Origin: Saprospiraceae bacterium
Lineage (GTDB): Bacteria > Bacteroidota > Bacteroidia > Chitinophagales > Saprospiraceae
NCBI GenBank assembly: GCA_019187365.1
Contig: JABARE010000029.1
Span: 46,409 to 110,408 of the forward strand
Reading direction: 5' to 3'
DNA length: 64,000 nt
The position numbers were made by a program, and so were the translations under genes. The first letter of the stretch is position 1. The number at the start of each line of letters is the position of its first letter. The notes under the pieces are model-generated. The model ran no database searches, was not told where the DNA came from, and was given only the letters and a program-made list of their open reading frames with translations. Positions 25,215-34,275 of the stretch are shown here, one piece after another.

Positions 25215-26606
25215 ATGGCTTCCGCGCGCAAAGCTGAACACTACGACTGGATCACCATCGGGCTATATTTGAGCCTGCTTGCGGTCGGCTGGCTCGTTTT
25301 GTATTCCATTCACTATGGCCAGGCCGTTACGACGGATTATCTGAGCTTCGATAACCCAATGACCAAGCACAGCATGTATCTGCTGGGCGCATTGACTGCT
25401 TTTGGAATAGCCCAGCTCATTGGAGAAAAATTCTGGCATACGTTCGCCTATCTCGTTTACGGCATGTCATTGCTTCTGCTCCTGCTCGTACTGTTCTTTG
25501 GTTCTGAGGTTAAGGGAGCGCGGGCATGGTTTAGCCTGGGGGGATTTTCGTTCCAGCCAACAGAGTTGGCAAAATTCGGTACAGCCCTGGCCCTGTCATC
25601 GTTCATGACATACTACCGGACGAACTTGCGACAAGGGTACTTTCAGGTAATAGCCTTTGGGTTGATCCTTTCTCCAATGCTGCTCATATTGTTACAACCC
25701 GATGCCGGTTCTGCCCTTGTGTTTCTGTCGTTCCTGATCATGTTGTTCATCGAAGGATTGAACGCATGGTATTTCCTCGGAATCGCATTGTTGTTTTTAA
25801 CGCTGATCGTCTCTTTTATTTATCCGTTGGCCTCGGTAAATTATGGCCTGATCATCGCCGCTTTGGTCACCGCTTCCGCGTTTATGCGACCGGTTCGCTT
25901 TCAATGGCTCCTGGTTGCTGCAGGGGCGGCAGGAATGGTTTGGGCGGGAAACGCACTGCCGCAGGAACAGAGAATGCTTCTTGGCATCAGCCTGCTGGCC
26001 TTTGCATTGGTCATTTTGTGGAAACTAAAGGAAGAATGGCTGGCCTTGATTCTGCCGGCCGGAGTAGCGATTCTGGCCCTGGTTGCTTACACGTCTGTTG
26101 CGGTGGTGTCAAAACTGGAGCCCCATCAACAGGAGCGCATCAAGGTGTGGCTGAAACCTTCCGAATGCGATCCCAGGGGTGCACTTTACAACGTACTGCA
26201 ATCTAAAGTGGCCATTGGGGCAGGAGGCTTTTCAGGCCGAGGGTACCTCAATGGCAATATGACGCGATTGAAATTTGTTCCGGAGCAATCAACCGATTTC
26301 GTTTTTAGCTCTATCGGCGAAGAACAGGGATTTATCGGTGCAGCCACCGTGATCCTCCTTTTCTGTGCGCTGATCTACCGCATCTTTTTGATGAGCGAGC
26401 GGGCCGAGCATAAATTTTTCAGGACGTATGCCGCGTGCGTTGGCGGACTGCTCCTGGTGCACGTTGTGATCAACATCGGAATGACCCTTGGCCTGTTTCC
26501 CATTATTGGCATTCCCTTGCCATTCATAAGCAAAGGAGGTTCTGCGCTGATAGGCTTCTCGCTTATGCTTGGTGTCTTGTTCAGGATGCAAAGTCGGAAG
26601 GGATGA
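25215..26606 (+). CDS. rodA: Rod shape-determining protein RodA
   Basis: A SEDS-family peptidoglycan glycosyltransferase that works with PBP2 in side-wall growth. The 463-residue protein has ten or more membrane segments. Marker motifs are ARAWFSLGGFSFQPTELAKFG, LLQPDAGSALVF, CDPRGALYNVLQSKVAIGAGGFSGRGY, FVPEQSTDFVFSSIGEEQGFIGA and IGIPLPFISKGGSALI. Compared with E. coli RodA it has extra membrane segments around residues 200-290. It overlaps the tgt start (ATGA). Confidence 0.92.
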   Translation: MASARKAEHYDWITIGLYLSLLAVGWLVLYSIHYGQAVTTDYLSFDNPMTKHSMYLLGALTAFGIAQLIGEKFWHTFAYLVYGMSLLLLLLVLFFGSEVKGARAWFSLGGFSFQPTELAKFGTALALSSFMTYYRTNLRQGYFQVIAFGLILSPMLLILLQPDAGSALVFLSFLIMLFIEGLNAWYFLGIALLFLTLIVSFIYPLASVNYGLIIAALVTASAFMRPVRFQWLLVAAGAAGMVWAGNALPQEQRMLLGISLLAFALVILWKLKEEWLALILPAGVAILALVAYTSVAVVSKLEPHQQERIKVWLKPSECDPRGALYNVLQSKVAIGAGGFSGRGYLNGNMTRLKFVPEQSTDFVFSSIGEEQGFIGAATVILLFCALIYRIFLMSERAEHKFFRTYAACVGGLLLVHVVINIGMTLGLFPIIGIPLPFISKGGSALIGFSLMLGVLFRMQSRKG

Positions 26607-27739
26607 GTATGCGCTTTTTATGTACGCACCAGACGCCAGGCAGCAGCGCGAGATGCGGAGTACTTTATACGGACCACGGAGCGATCATTACCCCGGTCTT
26701 TATGCCGGTAGGGACTCAGGCCACCGTGAAAGCCGTACACCAGCGCGAATTACAGGAGCGAATTGATGCGAAGATCATTCTGGGAAACACTTACCATCTC
26801 TACCTACGGCCGGGAACCGCAGTAGTCGCCGAAGCGGGGGGATTACACCGGTTCATGGGTTGGAACGGGGCACTGCTTACCGACAGTGGCGGCTACCAGG
26901 TTTTTTCCCTCAGTGCGCGCAGGAAGCTCCTGGAAGAAGGCGTATCGTTCGCTTCGCACATCGACGGATCCAAGCACCTGTTCACGCCGGAAAGCGTGGT
27001 TGACATCCAGCGCATCCTGGGATCCGATGTTATGATGGCATTAGACGAATGCACACCCTGGCCCTGCGACCGAAGCTATGCAGAAAAATCAATGGGCATC
27101 ACACACCGTTGGCTGGAACGCGGTGTGGAACAATTTCTGCGAACACAGGCCATCTATGGCCATTCGCAGAGTTTTATCCCGATTGCCCAGGGATCCGTGT
27201 TCGACGACCTCCGCGAACAGTCCCTGGCGTTCATCAGCCAGATTGACGCTCCGGTATACGCCGTAGGCGGACTCTCCGTCGGGGAGCCAGAAGAAGACCT
27301 CATCCGATTGGTACATCTTGCCGGAAAAGTGCTTCCGCAAGATCGTGCCCGATACCTTATGGGCGTCGGTACACCCAAGAACCTGCTGGACGCCATCGAC
27401 GCCGGAATGGATATGTTCGATTGCGTTTTGCCCACGCGCAATGCACGACATGGGATTTTATACACGACGGAAGGCATTTTGCACATGCGAAACGGCAAAT
27501 GGAAAAGCGATTTCAGGCCCGTTGACGAAGGCCTGACGTTGCCAACCAGCAGGGAACACTCTCGGGCTTACCTGCGGCACCTCTTCCATGCCGGAGAACT
27601 CCTGGCCTTGCAGATCGCCAGCCTCCAAAACCTGGCCTTTTACTCCTGGCTCCTCTCCGAAGCGCAACGTCAAATTCAAAACCAACGGTTTGCAGAATGG
27701 AAAAGAGAAATTCTGCCTGTAATTAACCGAACTTTGTAA
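26603..27739 (+). CDS. tgt: Queuine/preQ1 tRNA-guanine transglycosylase, zinc site absent
   Basis: Tgt swaps guanine 34 of GUN-anticodon tRNAs for a queuosine precursor. The 378-residue protein keeps the active site: TDSGGYQVFSL (D94), GLSVGEPEEDL, MGVGTPKNLLDAI and FDCVLPTRNARHG (nucleophile D273). The zinc ligands of the family, CxCxxC plus the His of an HNL motif, are all replaced: the aligned segment reads LTLPTS (residues 311-316) and the later motif is LQNL (Q342). The QGG loop is QGS. Such loss may be common in this phylum, which I cannot check. The ATG at 26603 overlaps rodA; a longer frame upstream is an artefact. Confidence 0.88.
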   Translation: MSMRFLCTHQTPGSSARCGVLYTDHGAIITPVFMPVGTQATVKAVHQRELQERIDAKIILGNTYHLYLRPGTAVVAEAGGLHRFMGWNGALLTDSGGYQVFSLSARRKLLEEGVSFASHIDGSKHLFTPESVVDIQRILGSDVMMALDECTPWPCDRSYAEKSMGITHRWLERGVEQFLRTQAIYGHSQSFIPIAQGSVFDDLREQSLAFISQIDAPVYAVGGLSVGEPEEDLIRLVHLAGKVLPQDRARYLMGVGTPKNLLDAIDAGMDMFDCVLPTRNARHGILYTTEGILHMRNGKWKSDFRPVDEGLTLPTSREHSRAYLRHLFHAGELLALQIASLQNLAFYSWLLSEAQRQIQNQRFAEWKREILPVINRTL

Positions 27740-27749
27740 AAAGGACGCC

Positions 27750-28844
27750 TTGAAAGCTTTTCGCATCATCGATCGCTACATCATTCGGAAATACGTCCTG
27801 ACTTTTCTCTTTATCGTATTGCTCTTTTCTCTGGTAACGGTGGTTTTCGACATCAGCGAAAAAATTGAAAAATTCTTATCAAAAGACATCAGCGCGTGGT
27901 ATGTCATACGCGAATACTATTTCAATTTCATTCCGTGGATACATTCTCTATTGTTTCCATTATACGCATTGATCACGGTGACTTTTTTCACCTCGCGCAT
28001 GGCCAGCCAGACCGAGATCATTCCGATGCTGACCTCGGGAATGTCATTCACCCGCCTTCTTTGGCCCTTTCTGTTTGCTGGTGGACTTTTTACCGGAACG
28101 CACCTGCTTGCTAACCATTACCTCATTCCCAGATCCAACAAGGCCCTGCGCACGTTTGACAATACGTACATCAAGCCAGGTAATATCAAAACGCGGGACC
28201 GGAACGTACACTTATTTGTTGCTCCTGACGTGACAGCCTTTTTAAGGATCTACCAGCCCGTTGACACCAGCGGTCTGGACTTTCGCATGGAGAAATTTGA
28301 AGGGGAGAAAATGGTCATGCTCTTTAAAGCAAAGTCCATCAAATGGAAAGAGCCCCCCAACATCTGGACGCTTCGTGATTACGAGATCCGCAGCATCGGT
28401 GACAGCTCAGAGACCCTGGAGATTCACGAAGGCGAATCCATCGACAGCGCCATTCACCTCGCTCCGTCGGACTTTATCTTTATTTCCAACGAAAAGGACA
28501 TGCTTACGACGAAAGAGCTGAAAAAATTCATCCAGAAGGAACGGCAGAAAGGGTCCGGAATTACCAAAGTATACGAAGTCGAGCTCCACCGGAGGACCGC
28601 CGACCCGTTTACGACCCTGATCCTCACCTTTATCGGCGCCTGCATTGCCAGCCGCAAAGTCCGCGGCGGGCTTGGGCTGCACCTTGCGGCGGGGGTGGTG
28701 CTGGGCGTGGGATACATCTTTTTATCAAAAATGTCGCTGACCTTTGCCAATAACGAGGTATTGCCCATCTTGCTGGCCGTCTGGATCCCAAACCTCATCT
28801 TTTTGGGTGTGGGCTTTTGCCTGCTTCAAAAGGCCCAGAAGTAA
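27750..28844 (+). CDS. LPS-export permease of the LptF/LptG (YjgP/YjgQ) family
   Basis: A 364-residue inner-membrane protein of the LptBFG complex that extracts lipopolysaccharide and passes it to LptC. It begins MKAFRIIDRYIIRKYVLTFLFIVLLFSLVTVVFDISE, the family N-terminus. Six membrane segments flank a large periplasmic beta-jellyroll domain (about 140-260), and the coupling region FTSRMASQTEIIPMLTSGMSFTRLLWP is present. The start is TTG at 27750, 10 bases after tgt. Whether it is LptF or LptG cannot be decided from sequence by eye. Confidence 0.88.
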   Translation: MKAFRIIDRYIIRKYVLTFLFIVLLFSLVTVVFDISEKIEKFLSKDISAWYVIREYYFNFIPWIHSLLFPLYALITVTFFTSRMASQTEIIPMLTSGMSFTRLLWPFLFAGGLFTGTHLLANHYLIPRSNKALRTFDNTYIKPGNIKTRDRNVHLFVAPDVTAFLRIYQPVDTSGLDFRMEKFEGEKMVMLFKAKSIKWKEPPNIWTLRDYEIRSIGDSSETLEIHEGESIDSAIHLAPSDFIFISNEKDMLTTKELKKFIQKERQKGSGITKVYEVELHRRTADPFTTLILTFIGACIASRKVRGGLGLHLAAGVVLGVGYIFLSKMSLTFANNEVLPILLAVWIPNLIFLGVGFCLLQKAQK

Positions 28845-28976
28845 ACAACCGCCAGATTACAAAAAAATTTGAACGATGACCGACCACCCTAAATCGCACA
28901 AAACATTAATAATCAATACCTTATCAAGGCGTCATGCTTTTTAGTATTTTTTTAACAAGTTTTGTCTAAGCATTTC

Positions 28977-29007
28977 TTGGAATAACTTAAACAAGGTAGT
29001 ACATTTG
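28977..29007 (+). promoter_or_regulatory. Promoter of the monocistronic ECF sigma gene
   Basis: A TTG at 28977-28979 and a -7 element TACATTTG at 29000-29007 are 20 bases apart, the expected Bacteroidota -33/-7 spacing. The ATG follows 17 bases later. This is the only promoter in the window where I can see both boxes properly spaced. Confidence 0.6.
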
Positions 29008-29024
29008 AACTAAAATTACAGAAT

Positions 29025-29561
29025 ATGTCAACCCTTGAATTCTATACCCTCCTCGACAAGCAAACCCAGACCCTGCAGAATTTTGCCTTCAGCCTGACCC
29101 GCGATGAAGAAGATGCCAAGGATCTTTGCCAGGAAACGGCTTACCGGGCTTTGTCAAATCGCGACAAGTTTCAGGCCGGGACCAATTTCAAGGCCTGGCT
29201 CATCACGATCATGAAAAACATTTTCATCAACAACTACCGGCGCAAAGTCAAAGGCGGAATTGTAAGTGACAACAGCGAAAACCAATACTACATCAACTCC
29301 ATGAGCAATGCCGTTCAAAACCGTGCGGATTCGGATATTATGATGAAGGAATTGAACAACATGGTTGACGGACTGGACGACAGTTTGCGGATTCCTTTTG
29401 TTCGCTATTACCACGGTTTCAAGTACCAGGAAATAGCCGACGAGCTAAAACTGCCCCTCGGCACGGTAAAAAGTCGAATCTTCTTTGCGCGTAAGGCCCT
29501 CAAGAGCATGATCGGGAATCAGTATGGCCTGCATGGAGAAATTGCCATGAGCGATAACTGA
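29025..29561 (+). CDS. ECF RNA polymerase sigma factor
   Basis: A 178-residue ECF sigma factor. Region 2 includes LQNFAFSLTRDEEDAKDLCQETAYRALSNRDKF and NFKAWLITIMKNIFINNYRR; region 4 includes MVDGLDDSLRIPFVRYYHGFKYQEIADELKLPLGTVKSRIFFARKAL. It stands alone between its own promoter and a strong terminator, with no anti-sigma gene on either side. Very similar orphan sigma factors are common and highly conserved in Bacteroidota (from memory), which suggests a general role. Confidence 0.9.
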   Translation: MSTLEFYTLLDKQTQTLQNFAFSLTRDEEDAKDLCQETAYRALSNRDKFQAGTNFKAWLITIMKNIFINNYRRKVKGGIVSDNSENQYYINSMSNAVQNRADSDIMMKELNNMVDGLDDSLRIPFVRYYHGFKYQEIADELKLPLGTVKSRIFFARKALKSMIGNQYGLHGEIAMSDN

Positions 29562-29594
29562 TCAGGGACTTAACGCCTGTAATCTATAAACGAG

Positions 29595-29624
29595 CGCCTG
29601 CAGCAATGCAGGCGTTTTTTTTTT
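29595..29624 (+). terminator. Rho-independent terminator of the sigma gene
   Basis: Perfect eight-pair stem CGCCTGCA-gcaa-TGCAGGCG followed at once by ten T residues. It lies 34 bases after the sigma stop codon. Confidence 0.92.
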
Positions 29625-29811
29625 GCAACCGGGAGATCCTCCCCGGATCCAATTTGCCGATGTACTGCAGGGCACCCCGAATAAACACACGACTGTTCGT
29701 CTCAATGTGTAAGGCTAAGGTGAGTGTTATGAAGCTTTATTGGGAAGGGTGTTTTAATTATGACGAAACGGGACCATAAAGAACCGACTTTATTAGGCAG
29801 CAGCCATCAAT

Positions 29812-29843
29812 AAAAAAGGCTTTGCCGCACTGGCAAAGCCTTT
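29812..29843 (-). terminator. Terminator of the T9SS Omp28-like gene
   Basis: Perfect twelve-pair stem AAAGGCTTTGCC-gcact-GGCAAAGCCTTT (29815-29843). Read on the minus strand it is followed by further T residues, so it ends the gene at 29869-31932; on the plus strand the T-run is short. Confidence 0.88.
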
Positions 29844-29868
29844 AGATTATTGAGAACAGTTAATGAGA

Positions 29869-31932
29869 TCAGTGAATGACAACGACTTTTTGAAGGCCTT
29901 CTTCATTTTGTCCGATCACTTTGGCGTAATAAACTCCGGAAGCCCACTGACTCGTATTTACGAAAAGGGACCGGAGCGAAGTTTTCTCGGCGTGCCGGAT
30001 CTGACCGGTTTCATCGGCAATCAGCACGCGAAGGGGTTCTGTGGAGGAGAAAGCGCTCATGTCGAGGAAGAAGTAATCGCTGGTTTGCGTCGGATAGGCA
30101 ACAAGCTGTTTGTTGGCTACGGGATTGCTGTTGGCAACGACGAATTCCAGGTCTGCCGAATTGCTCTGCAGCACCGATTTATCGCTTTCCTGGAGCCAGG
30201 CAAATACTTCGAGGTCGTCAAATTCTTCGATGCTGTGCTCGGTTGCCAGGTTGATGATGTTGGCAGCCTGTGCGTCGAGCGGCAAACGGTATGAGCCGGG
30301 GATCGTCCAGCTTAAATTGAAGGTCTTGGTTGCTCCAGCCTGGATGATTCCGGTAAGGGTTCCACTTGCGTTCGGGACCATCTTTTTCATTACATGAGGA
30401 AATTCAGTCTCCCCGTTGTTTTTGACGTTTTTGACCGTTAGTTTTTCTGCTACAGCAACAATCAAACGGGTCGTTGCCTTAGTTGGCAGCAGGGCACTGA
30501 CATCGACGGTTATGGAGACTTTGTTTCCATCGACCTTTCCGGAAGGGTTAACGGTGTAAAATGATGGAATTCGCTGCCACTCCTCAAAGGTGCTTTCAAG
30601 GTAGCCGTTCGGGTTAATGTTGATCTGTCCGTCGAGCAGGGTCGCCGGGATGCTGTTGATACCGTTGTAATAGTTGCTGCGGTCGGCGCATTCGCTTGTG
30701 TAGTAAGGATCTCCTGGTGTGGGGAAATAGAAGTGATACGTGAGTTCAGAATAGAGTCCTGGATATTGTCCAACAACCGAATGAAGGCGCTCGTTGCCGG
30801 GTTTGCATGGAGGGCAGGTAGAAGAGGAGAAATTCTCGTGCAGGAGTTTGCGTGTGACGGCAGAGTCGTTTACGATGATGACGGAACGAATGGTGTCGTC
30901 CAAGGAAGAAGGAGGATCGTTGCCGTTGATCTTGTTCATCCAGCTTTTGATGCGGTAGGTTCCCGCTCCGGGAACAACGATTGGATCGGGGTGAAGGACG
31001 TCAAAATTTTCAAGAGGGGCTGCATTTAGATTGGATACGGTTCCGGAGAAAGACCCCAGTGCGCCGTCGTCTATGTTGAAACCGTATTCAACGTCTGTGA
31101 TATTGCCAGAGCCGCTGTTCATAAATTTTCCCGTAAGTGGAATGGGAAAATCGCGCGTGAGGTAATATCGAGCCAGAATGTGTTTGCGACCGAGTACGTC
31201 GGCAGCAGGTTGAATGCCGGGAATGAACTGAAAGTAGGAGTTGTCATCCGGGATGAACATGTTCGTGTTGGTGCTTTTGTAATTGGGCGATCCCGGAATT
31301 TCGACTGCGGTGGTTTTATCGATTTGAAGGCCGAGGGTCAGTGCAGTTTTATCCTGGCATACCTGACCATTGAAAACGCATTGCGTGCGCTGGTCAACTA
31401 TGTAGATGTTGTTGGTGGATTCCTCCAATACCACAGAGATGTAAATCCAGCCTGACTTGAGGTTGGGCTCGCTGTAGGAATTGTAGCTGATCCAATGCTG
31501 GCGGTTTGGTGCGGTGCCGAAGGTCTTGCTCACGATAAAGTCGTTTGCATTGCACACAAGGCCCCAAACGAGTACCGATTGATCGGGGATCTTTGCCGAG
31601 GGGAGCGCCTCATTGTCATAATCCACGGTGGTGGTATCGCCGACGGAAAAGGTCACCACGCCACTGGAGGCCGCCTTGTATTGCGTTACGTCCGTGCCGT
31701 TAAACTGAAAGGGAAAGGGAATGTTCTGAACGGCTGACCAGGTTCTGGTAGGCTTGGCTCCGGACAACACGGTAGCCCATCCTGCCGGCAAACCGCCTCC
31801 GGGAGGGTATTCGTTGTCTTTGTTCAGGCCACCGGGGTTGCTTCCGGCCCCGACAAATGGCAGAACGTAATACTGCGCATCGGCGGTCAGGAAGCAGAAT
31901 AATAAAAGAGGAATTAGGTAGAAATGCTTCAT
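29869..31932 (-). CDS. T9SS-secreted Omp28-like protein with thioredoxin motif
   Basis: A 687-residue secreted protein. The signal peptide (MKHFYLIPLLLFCFLTADAQ) directs Sec export. Residues about 20-240 are a beta-rich domain. A later section (about 365-560) resembles Omp28-type thioredoxin-like domains, with HENFSSSTCPPCKPGN holding a CPPC pair (C373, C376 counted from this start). The last 75 residues are a type A T9SS sorting domain (LVAYPTQTSDYFFLD...WASGVYYAKVI...KVVVIH) that directs passage through the outer membrane. The ATG at 31932 fits both the signal peptide and the -7 element; the open frame extends 7 codons upstream. Confidence 0.83.
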   Translation of the reverse strand: MKHFYLIPLLLFCFLTADAQYYVLPFVGAGSNPGGLNKDNEYPPGGGLPAGWATVLSGAKPTRTWSAVQNIPFPFQFNGTDVTQYKAASSGVVTFSVGDTTTVDYDNEALPSAKIPDQSVLVWGLVCNANDFIVSKTFGTAPNRQHWISYNSYSEPNLKSGWIYISVVLEESTNNIYIVDQRTQCVFNGQVCQDKTALTLGLQIDKTTAVEIPGSPNYKSTNTNMFIPDDNSYFQFIPGIQPAADVLGRKHILARYYLTRDFPIPLTGKFMNSGSGNITDVEYGFNIDDGALGSFSGTVSNLNAAPLENFDVLHPDPIVVPGAGTYRIKSWMNKINGNDPPSSLDDTIRSVIIVNDSAVTRKLLHENFSSSTCPPCKPGNERLHSVVGQYPGLYSELTYHFYFPTPGDPYYTSECADRSNYYNGINSIPATLLDGQININPNGYLESTFEEWQRIPSFYTVNPSGKVDGNKVSITVDVSALLPTKATTRLIVAVAEKLTVKNVKNNGETEFPHVMKKMVPNASGTLTGIIQAGATKTFNLSWTIPGSYRLPLDAQAANIINLATEHSIEEFDDLEVFAWLQESDKSVLQSNSADLEFVVANSNPVANKQLVAYPTQTSDYFFLDMSAFSSTEPLRVLIADETGQIRHAEKTSLRSLFVNTSQWASGVYYAKVIGQNEEGLQKVVVIH

Positions 31933-31950
31933 GATGGTAAGATTTGATGG

Positions 31951-31958
31951 CAAACTTA
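31951..31958 (-). promoter_or_regulatory. -7 element of the T9SS Omp28-like gene
   Basis: Minus-strand TAAGTTTG matches TAnnTTTG, 18 bases before the ATG at 31932. A TTTG occurs 24 bases upstream of it, a little further than the usual -33 position. Confidence 0.5.
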
Positions 31959-32036
31959 GTCAAATCGTCGAATTGGCTATGGCAAAATGCTCAAATTAAC
32001 ACATAATCCTAATCGCAATATGAAGAGAGGGTTCAC

Positions 32037-33173
32037 TCAGCGCGATGGGCAAGAGCGTGCAACAGATAAAAGGTGTCCGTAGATGTGTTCAGCCGACCGG
32101 TCCCAGTCGAATTGTACCCGGTGTGATCTTCCCAGGGCGATTCTCGATTCCCGGCCGGCAATCTGTAAGGCACTTTCCAAACAGGCAGCCAGGGCATGGG
32201 CGTCTTCAGCGGGGAAAGTGAAGGCGCCGGGGCCGCCTACTTCGGGAAGGGAAAAGCGGTCTGAGACGATGACGGGAATGTCGCAATTGAGGGCTTCGAG
32301 TACCGGTACGCCGAATCCTTCGAGAAGGGAGGGTTGAACCACGGCGACGGCGGATGCCGTCACCCTCGCCAGGGTATCGCCGTCGAGGTAATTCAGTATA
32401 ATGATGTCGCTCCTCGAAGCGGAGGCTTTCAGTTCGGCAAGAAAGTTGCCGGTGTGCCAGGCCAGCCTTCCTGCAATCACGAGCTTTGTATTGGATCCGG
32501 TTTTCGATTTGAACATACCAAAGGCGCGAACCAGGGTCTCTACATTTTTGCGGGGATGAATGGCGCCGACAAATAAAAAATACTCAGCTCCACCGGCATA
32601 TTCCCGTCGCACCTCAGCCTGTGTAGGCTCGTCGAGCGGATGAAAGCAATTCCTGACTCCGTTGTAGGCTATGCTGATTTTCCCGCTACAACGGGGGAAC
32701 CATCGTATGATGTCTTTCCGCGTTGCGTCGGAAACTGCGAACAAGTGTTCGGCTTTCTGGAGTTGGCGAGGCACAAAATTTCGGTAATAGGCATGCACCA
32801 GAGCGGGAACGTGTAATGGAAAATGGAGATAGGCCAGGTCGTGAACGACCATACATTGTGGGACACGTGTCCTAAGCGAACAGTACCCGTCGGGACTGAA
32901 AAACACATCGGCTTGAGTGCGGTGGAGTGCCATCGGTAAAGTGCATTCAAACCAGGCCATCCACAGTAAGGGATGTCGTGCAGGTGGCCGGCATACGATT
33001 GCCTTGGCGGACGGATGTACAATGAGGGGTTGGGACACTTTCCTGTCGTAGAGCAACAAATATTCGTGTTCCGGATGCCGCTCGATCATGCGCTTTACAA
33101 TTTCATACGTGTACCAGCCAATTCCTTCCAGGCGGGGCGTTGTCAAAAAACGGGCGTTGATGGCTATGCGCAT
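32037..33173 (-). CDS. Glycosyltransferase family 4 protein
   Basis: A 378-residue GT-B fold glycosyltransferase of the GT4 (GT1-like) type. The N-terminal half starts MRIAINARFLTTPRLEGIGWYTYEI, with the typical glycine-rich acceptor loop. The donor site in the C-terminal half has FLFVGAIHPRKNVETLVRAFG, KLVIAGRLAW and the EX7E region PSLLEGFGVPVLEALNCDIPVIVSD. Sugar donor and acceptor are unknown. It is a single gene with its own -7 element, divergent from the prohibitin-like gene, and not next to the other polysaccharide genes at 53-59 kb. Confidence 0.9.
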   Translation of the reverse strand: MRIAINARFLTTPRLEGIGWYTYEIVKRMIERHPEHEYLLLYDRKVSQPLIVHPSAKAIVCRPPARHPLLWMAWFECTLPMALHRTQADVFFSPDGYCSLRTRVPQCMVVHDLAYLHFPLHVPALVHAYYRNFVPRQLQKAEHLFAVSDATRKDIIRWFPRCSGKISIAYNGVRNCFHPLDEPTQAEVRREYAGGAEYFLFVGAIHPRKNVETLVRAFGMFKSKTGSNTKLVIAGRLAWHTGNFLAELKASASRSDIIILNYLDGDTLARVTASAVAVVQPSLLEGFGVPVLEALNCDIPVIVSDRFSLPEVGGPGAFTFPAEDAHALAACLESALQIAGRESRIALGRSHRVQFDWDRSAEHIYGHLLSVARSCPSR

Positions 33174-33193
33174 TTACCTCGGGTCACGAGGGC

Positions 33194-33201
33194 CAAAGGT
33201 A
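33194..33201 (-). promoter_or_regulatory. -7 element of the GT4 gene
   Basis: Minus-strand TACCTTTG matches TAnnTTTG, 20 bases before the ATG at 33173. Confidence 0.5.
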
Positions 33202-33321
33202 GTTGAATTCAAAGGGCGAAATTTGGATCTGCGTCGATGATTTTCGATGGATCGTCGCAAAACGAAGCAGACTGGAACCCTTTGGGTCCTCGGGGTGTTA
33301 TTCTACCACCAATCCCTGTAT

Positions 33322-34221
33322 ATGGCACTCATAACCATTGGCATTCTCCTGTTATTTGCTGGCTTCCTGTTCAGGAACCCCGACCAGCGAGTCGCAACGG
33401 TAGTCCGGACGGTGAGGTTTCTGGGCATCGGATTCGTTATTACGGGCTTCCTCCTTTCGAGCATCGTCGAAATCGACGCCGGCCGGATTGGCGTACAAAA
33501 ACTATTTGGAAAGGTTAAGCCAGAGATTCTCGAAAGCGGTCTTCACCTGATCAACCCGCTTGTCGAAATTGTTCGAATGGATGTCAAAACACAAAATTAC
33601 ACCATGAGCGGTCTGCACGACGAGAGCCGCCAGGTGGGGGATGACGCCATCCGCGTGTTGACCAACGACGGTCTTGAGGTCATCATCGACCTTACAGTTT
33701 TGTTCCGCATGAAAGTCTCGGAGGCTCCGCGCATTGTTCAGGAGATCGGCATCGACTACGTCGACAAGATCGTTAGGCCCATTGCCCGGACAAAAATCCG
33801 CGACAACGCCGTTTACTACCAGGCCATCGAACTCTTCTCGACCAAGCGCGACGAATTCCAGCAAAAGATCTTTGAGAGCATTGAGGAAAATTTTGAGCAG
33901 CGCGGACTCGTGCTCGAACAACTGTTAGTGCGAAACATCGTTTTGCCCCAATCTGTAAGTGCGTCGATAGAAGAAAAGATCCGCGCAGAACAAGACGCAC
34001 AAAAAATGACCTATGTTCTGCAAAAGGAAAAACAGGAAGCGGAGCGCAAGCGCGTCGAAGCACAGGGCATCGCGGATTATCAAAAGATCATCAACGCAAC
34101 CCTCACCGAACGCCAGCTTCAGTATGAATGGATCAAAGCCTACCAGAATCTGGTTCAATCCAGCAACGCAAAAGTCGTTCTGATGGATCGCAACACGCCG
34201 GTCATCATCGACGGAAAATAG
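33322..34221 (+). CDS. Prohibitin-like SPFH-domain membrane protein
   Basis: A 299-residue SPFH/band-7 protein. Two membrane helices at the start (MALITIGILLLFAGFLF and FLGIGFVITGFLLSSIVEI) precede the SPFH domain (about 55-215; IDAGRIGVQKLFGKVKPEILESGLHLINPLVEI). A coiled coil rich in Glu, Lys and Gln follows (EEKIRAEQDAQKMTYVLQKE). Prohibitins form large ring assemblies around membrane proteases such as FtsH. An in-frame ATG at 33247 would add 25 residues; I prefer 33322 because it starts directly with a membrane helix, but this is not settled. Confidence 0.85.
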   Translation: MALITIGILLLFAGFLFRNPDQRVATVVRTVRFLGIGFVITGFLLSSIVEIDAGRIGVQKLFGKVKPEILESGLHLINPLVEIVRMDVKTQNYTMSGLHDESRQVGDDAIRVLTNDGLEVIIDLTVLFRMKVSEAPRIVQEIGIDYVDKIVRPIARTKIRDNAVYYQAIELFSTKRDEFQQKIFESIEENFEQRGLVLEQLLVRNIVLPQSVSASIEEKIRAEQDAQKMTYVLQKEKQEAERKRVEAQGIADYQKIINATLTERQLQYEWIKAYQNLVQSSNAKVVLMDRNTPVIIDGK

Positions 34222-34275
34222 AAGGCTGAGAAGAAGAGGAACCCCTTGAATACACTGTGGGATAAGGAGCTGGAT

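Larger units (their letters stand above)
29562..29868. other. Convergent intergenic region
   Basis: These 307 bases between the sigma gene and the convergent T9SS protein gene hold two terminators, one for each side. Nothing else is recognised between 29625 and 29810. Confidence 0.6.
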
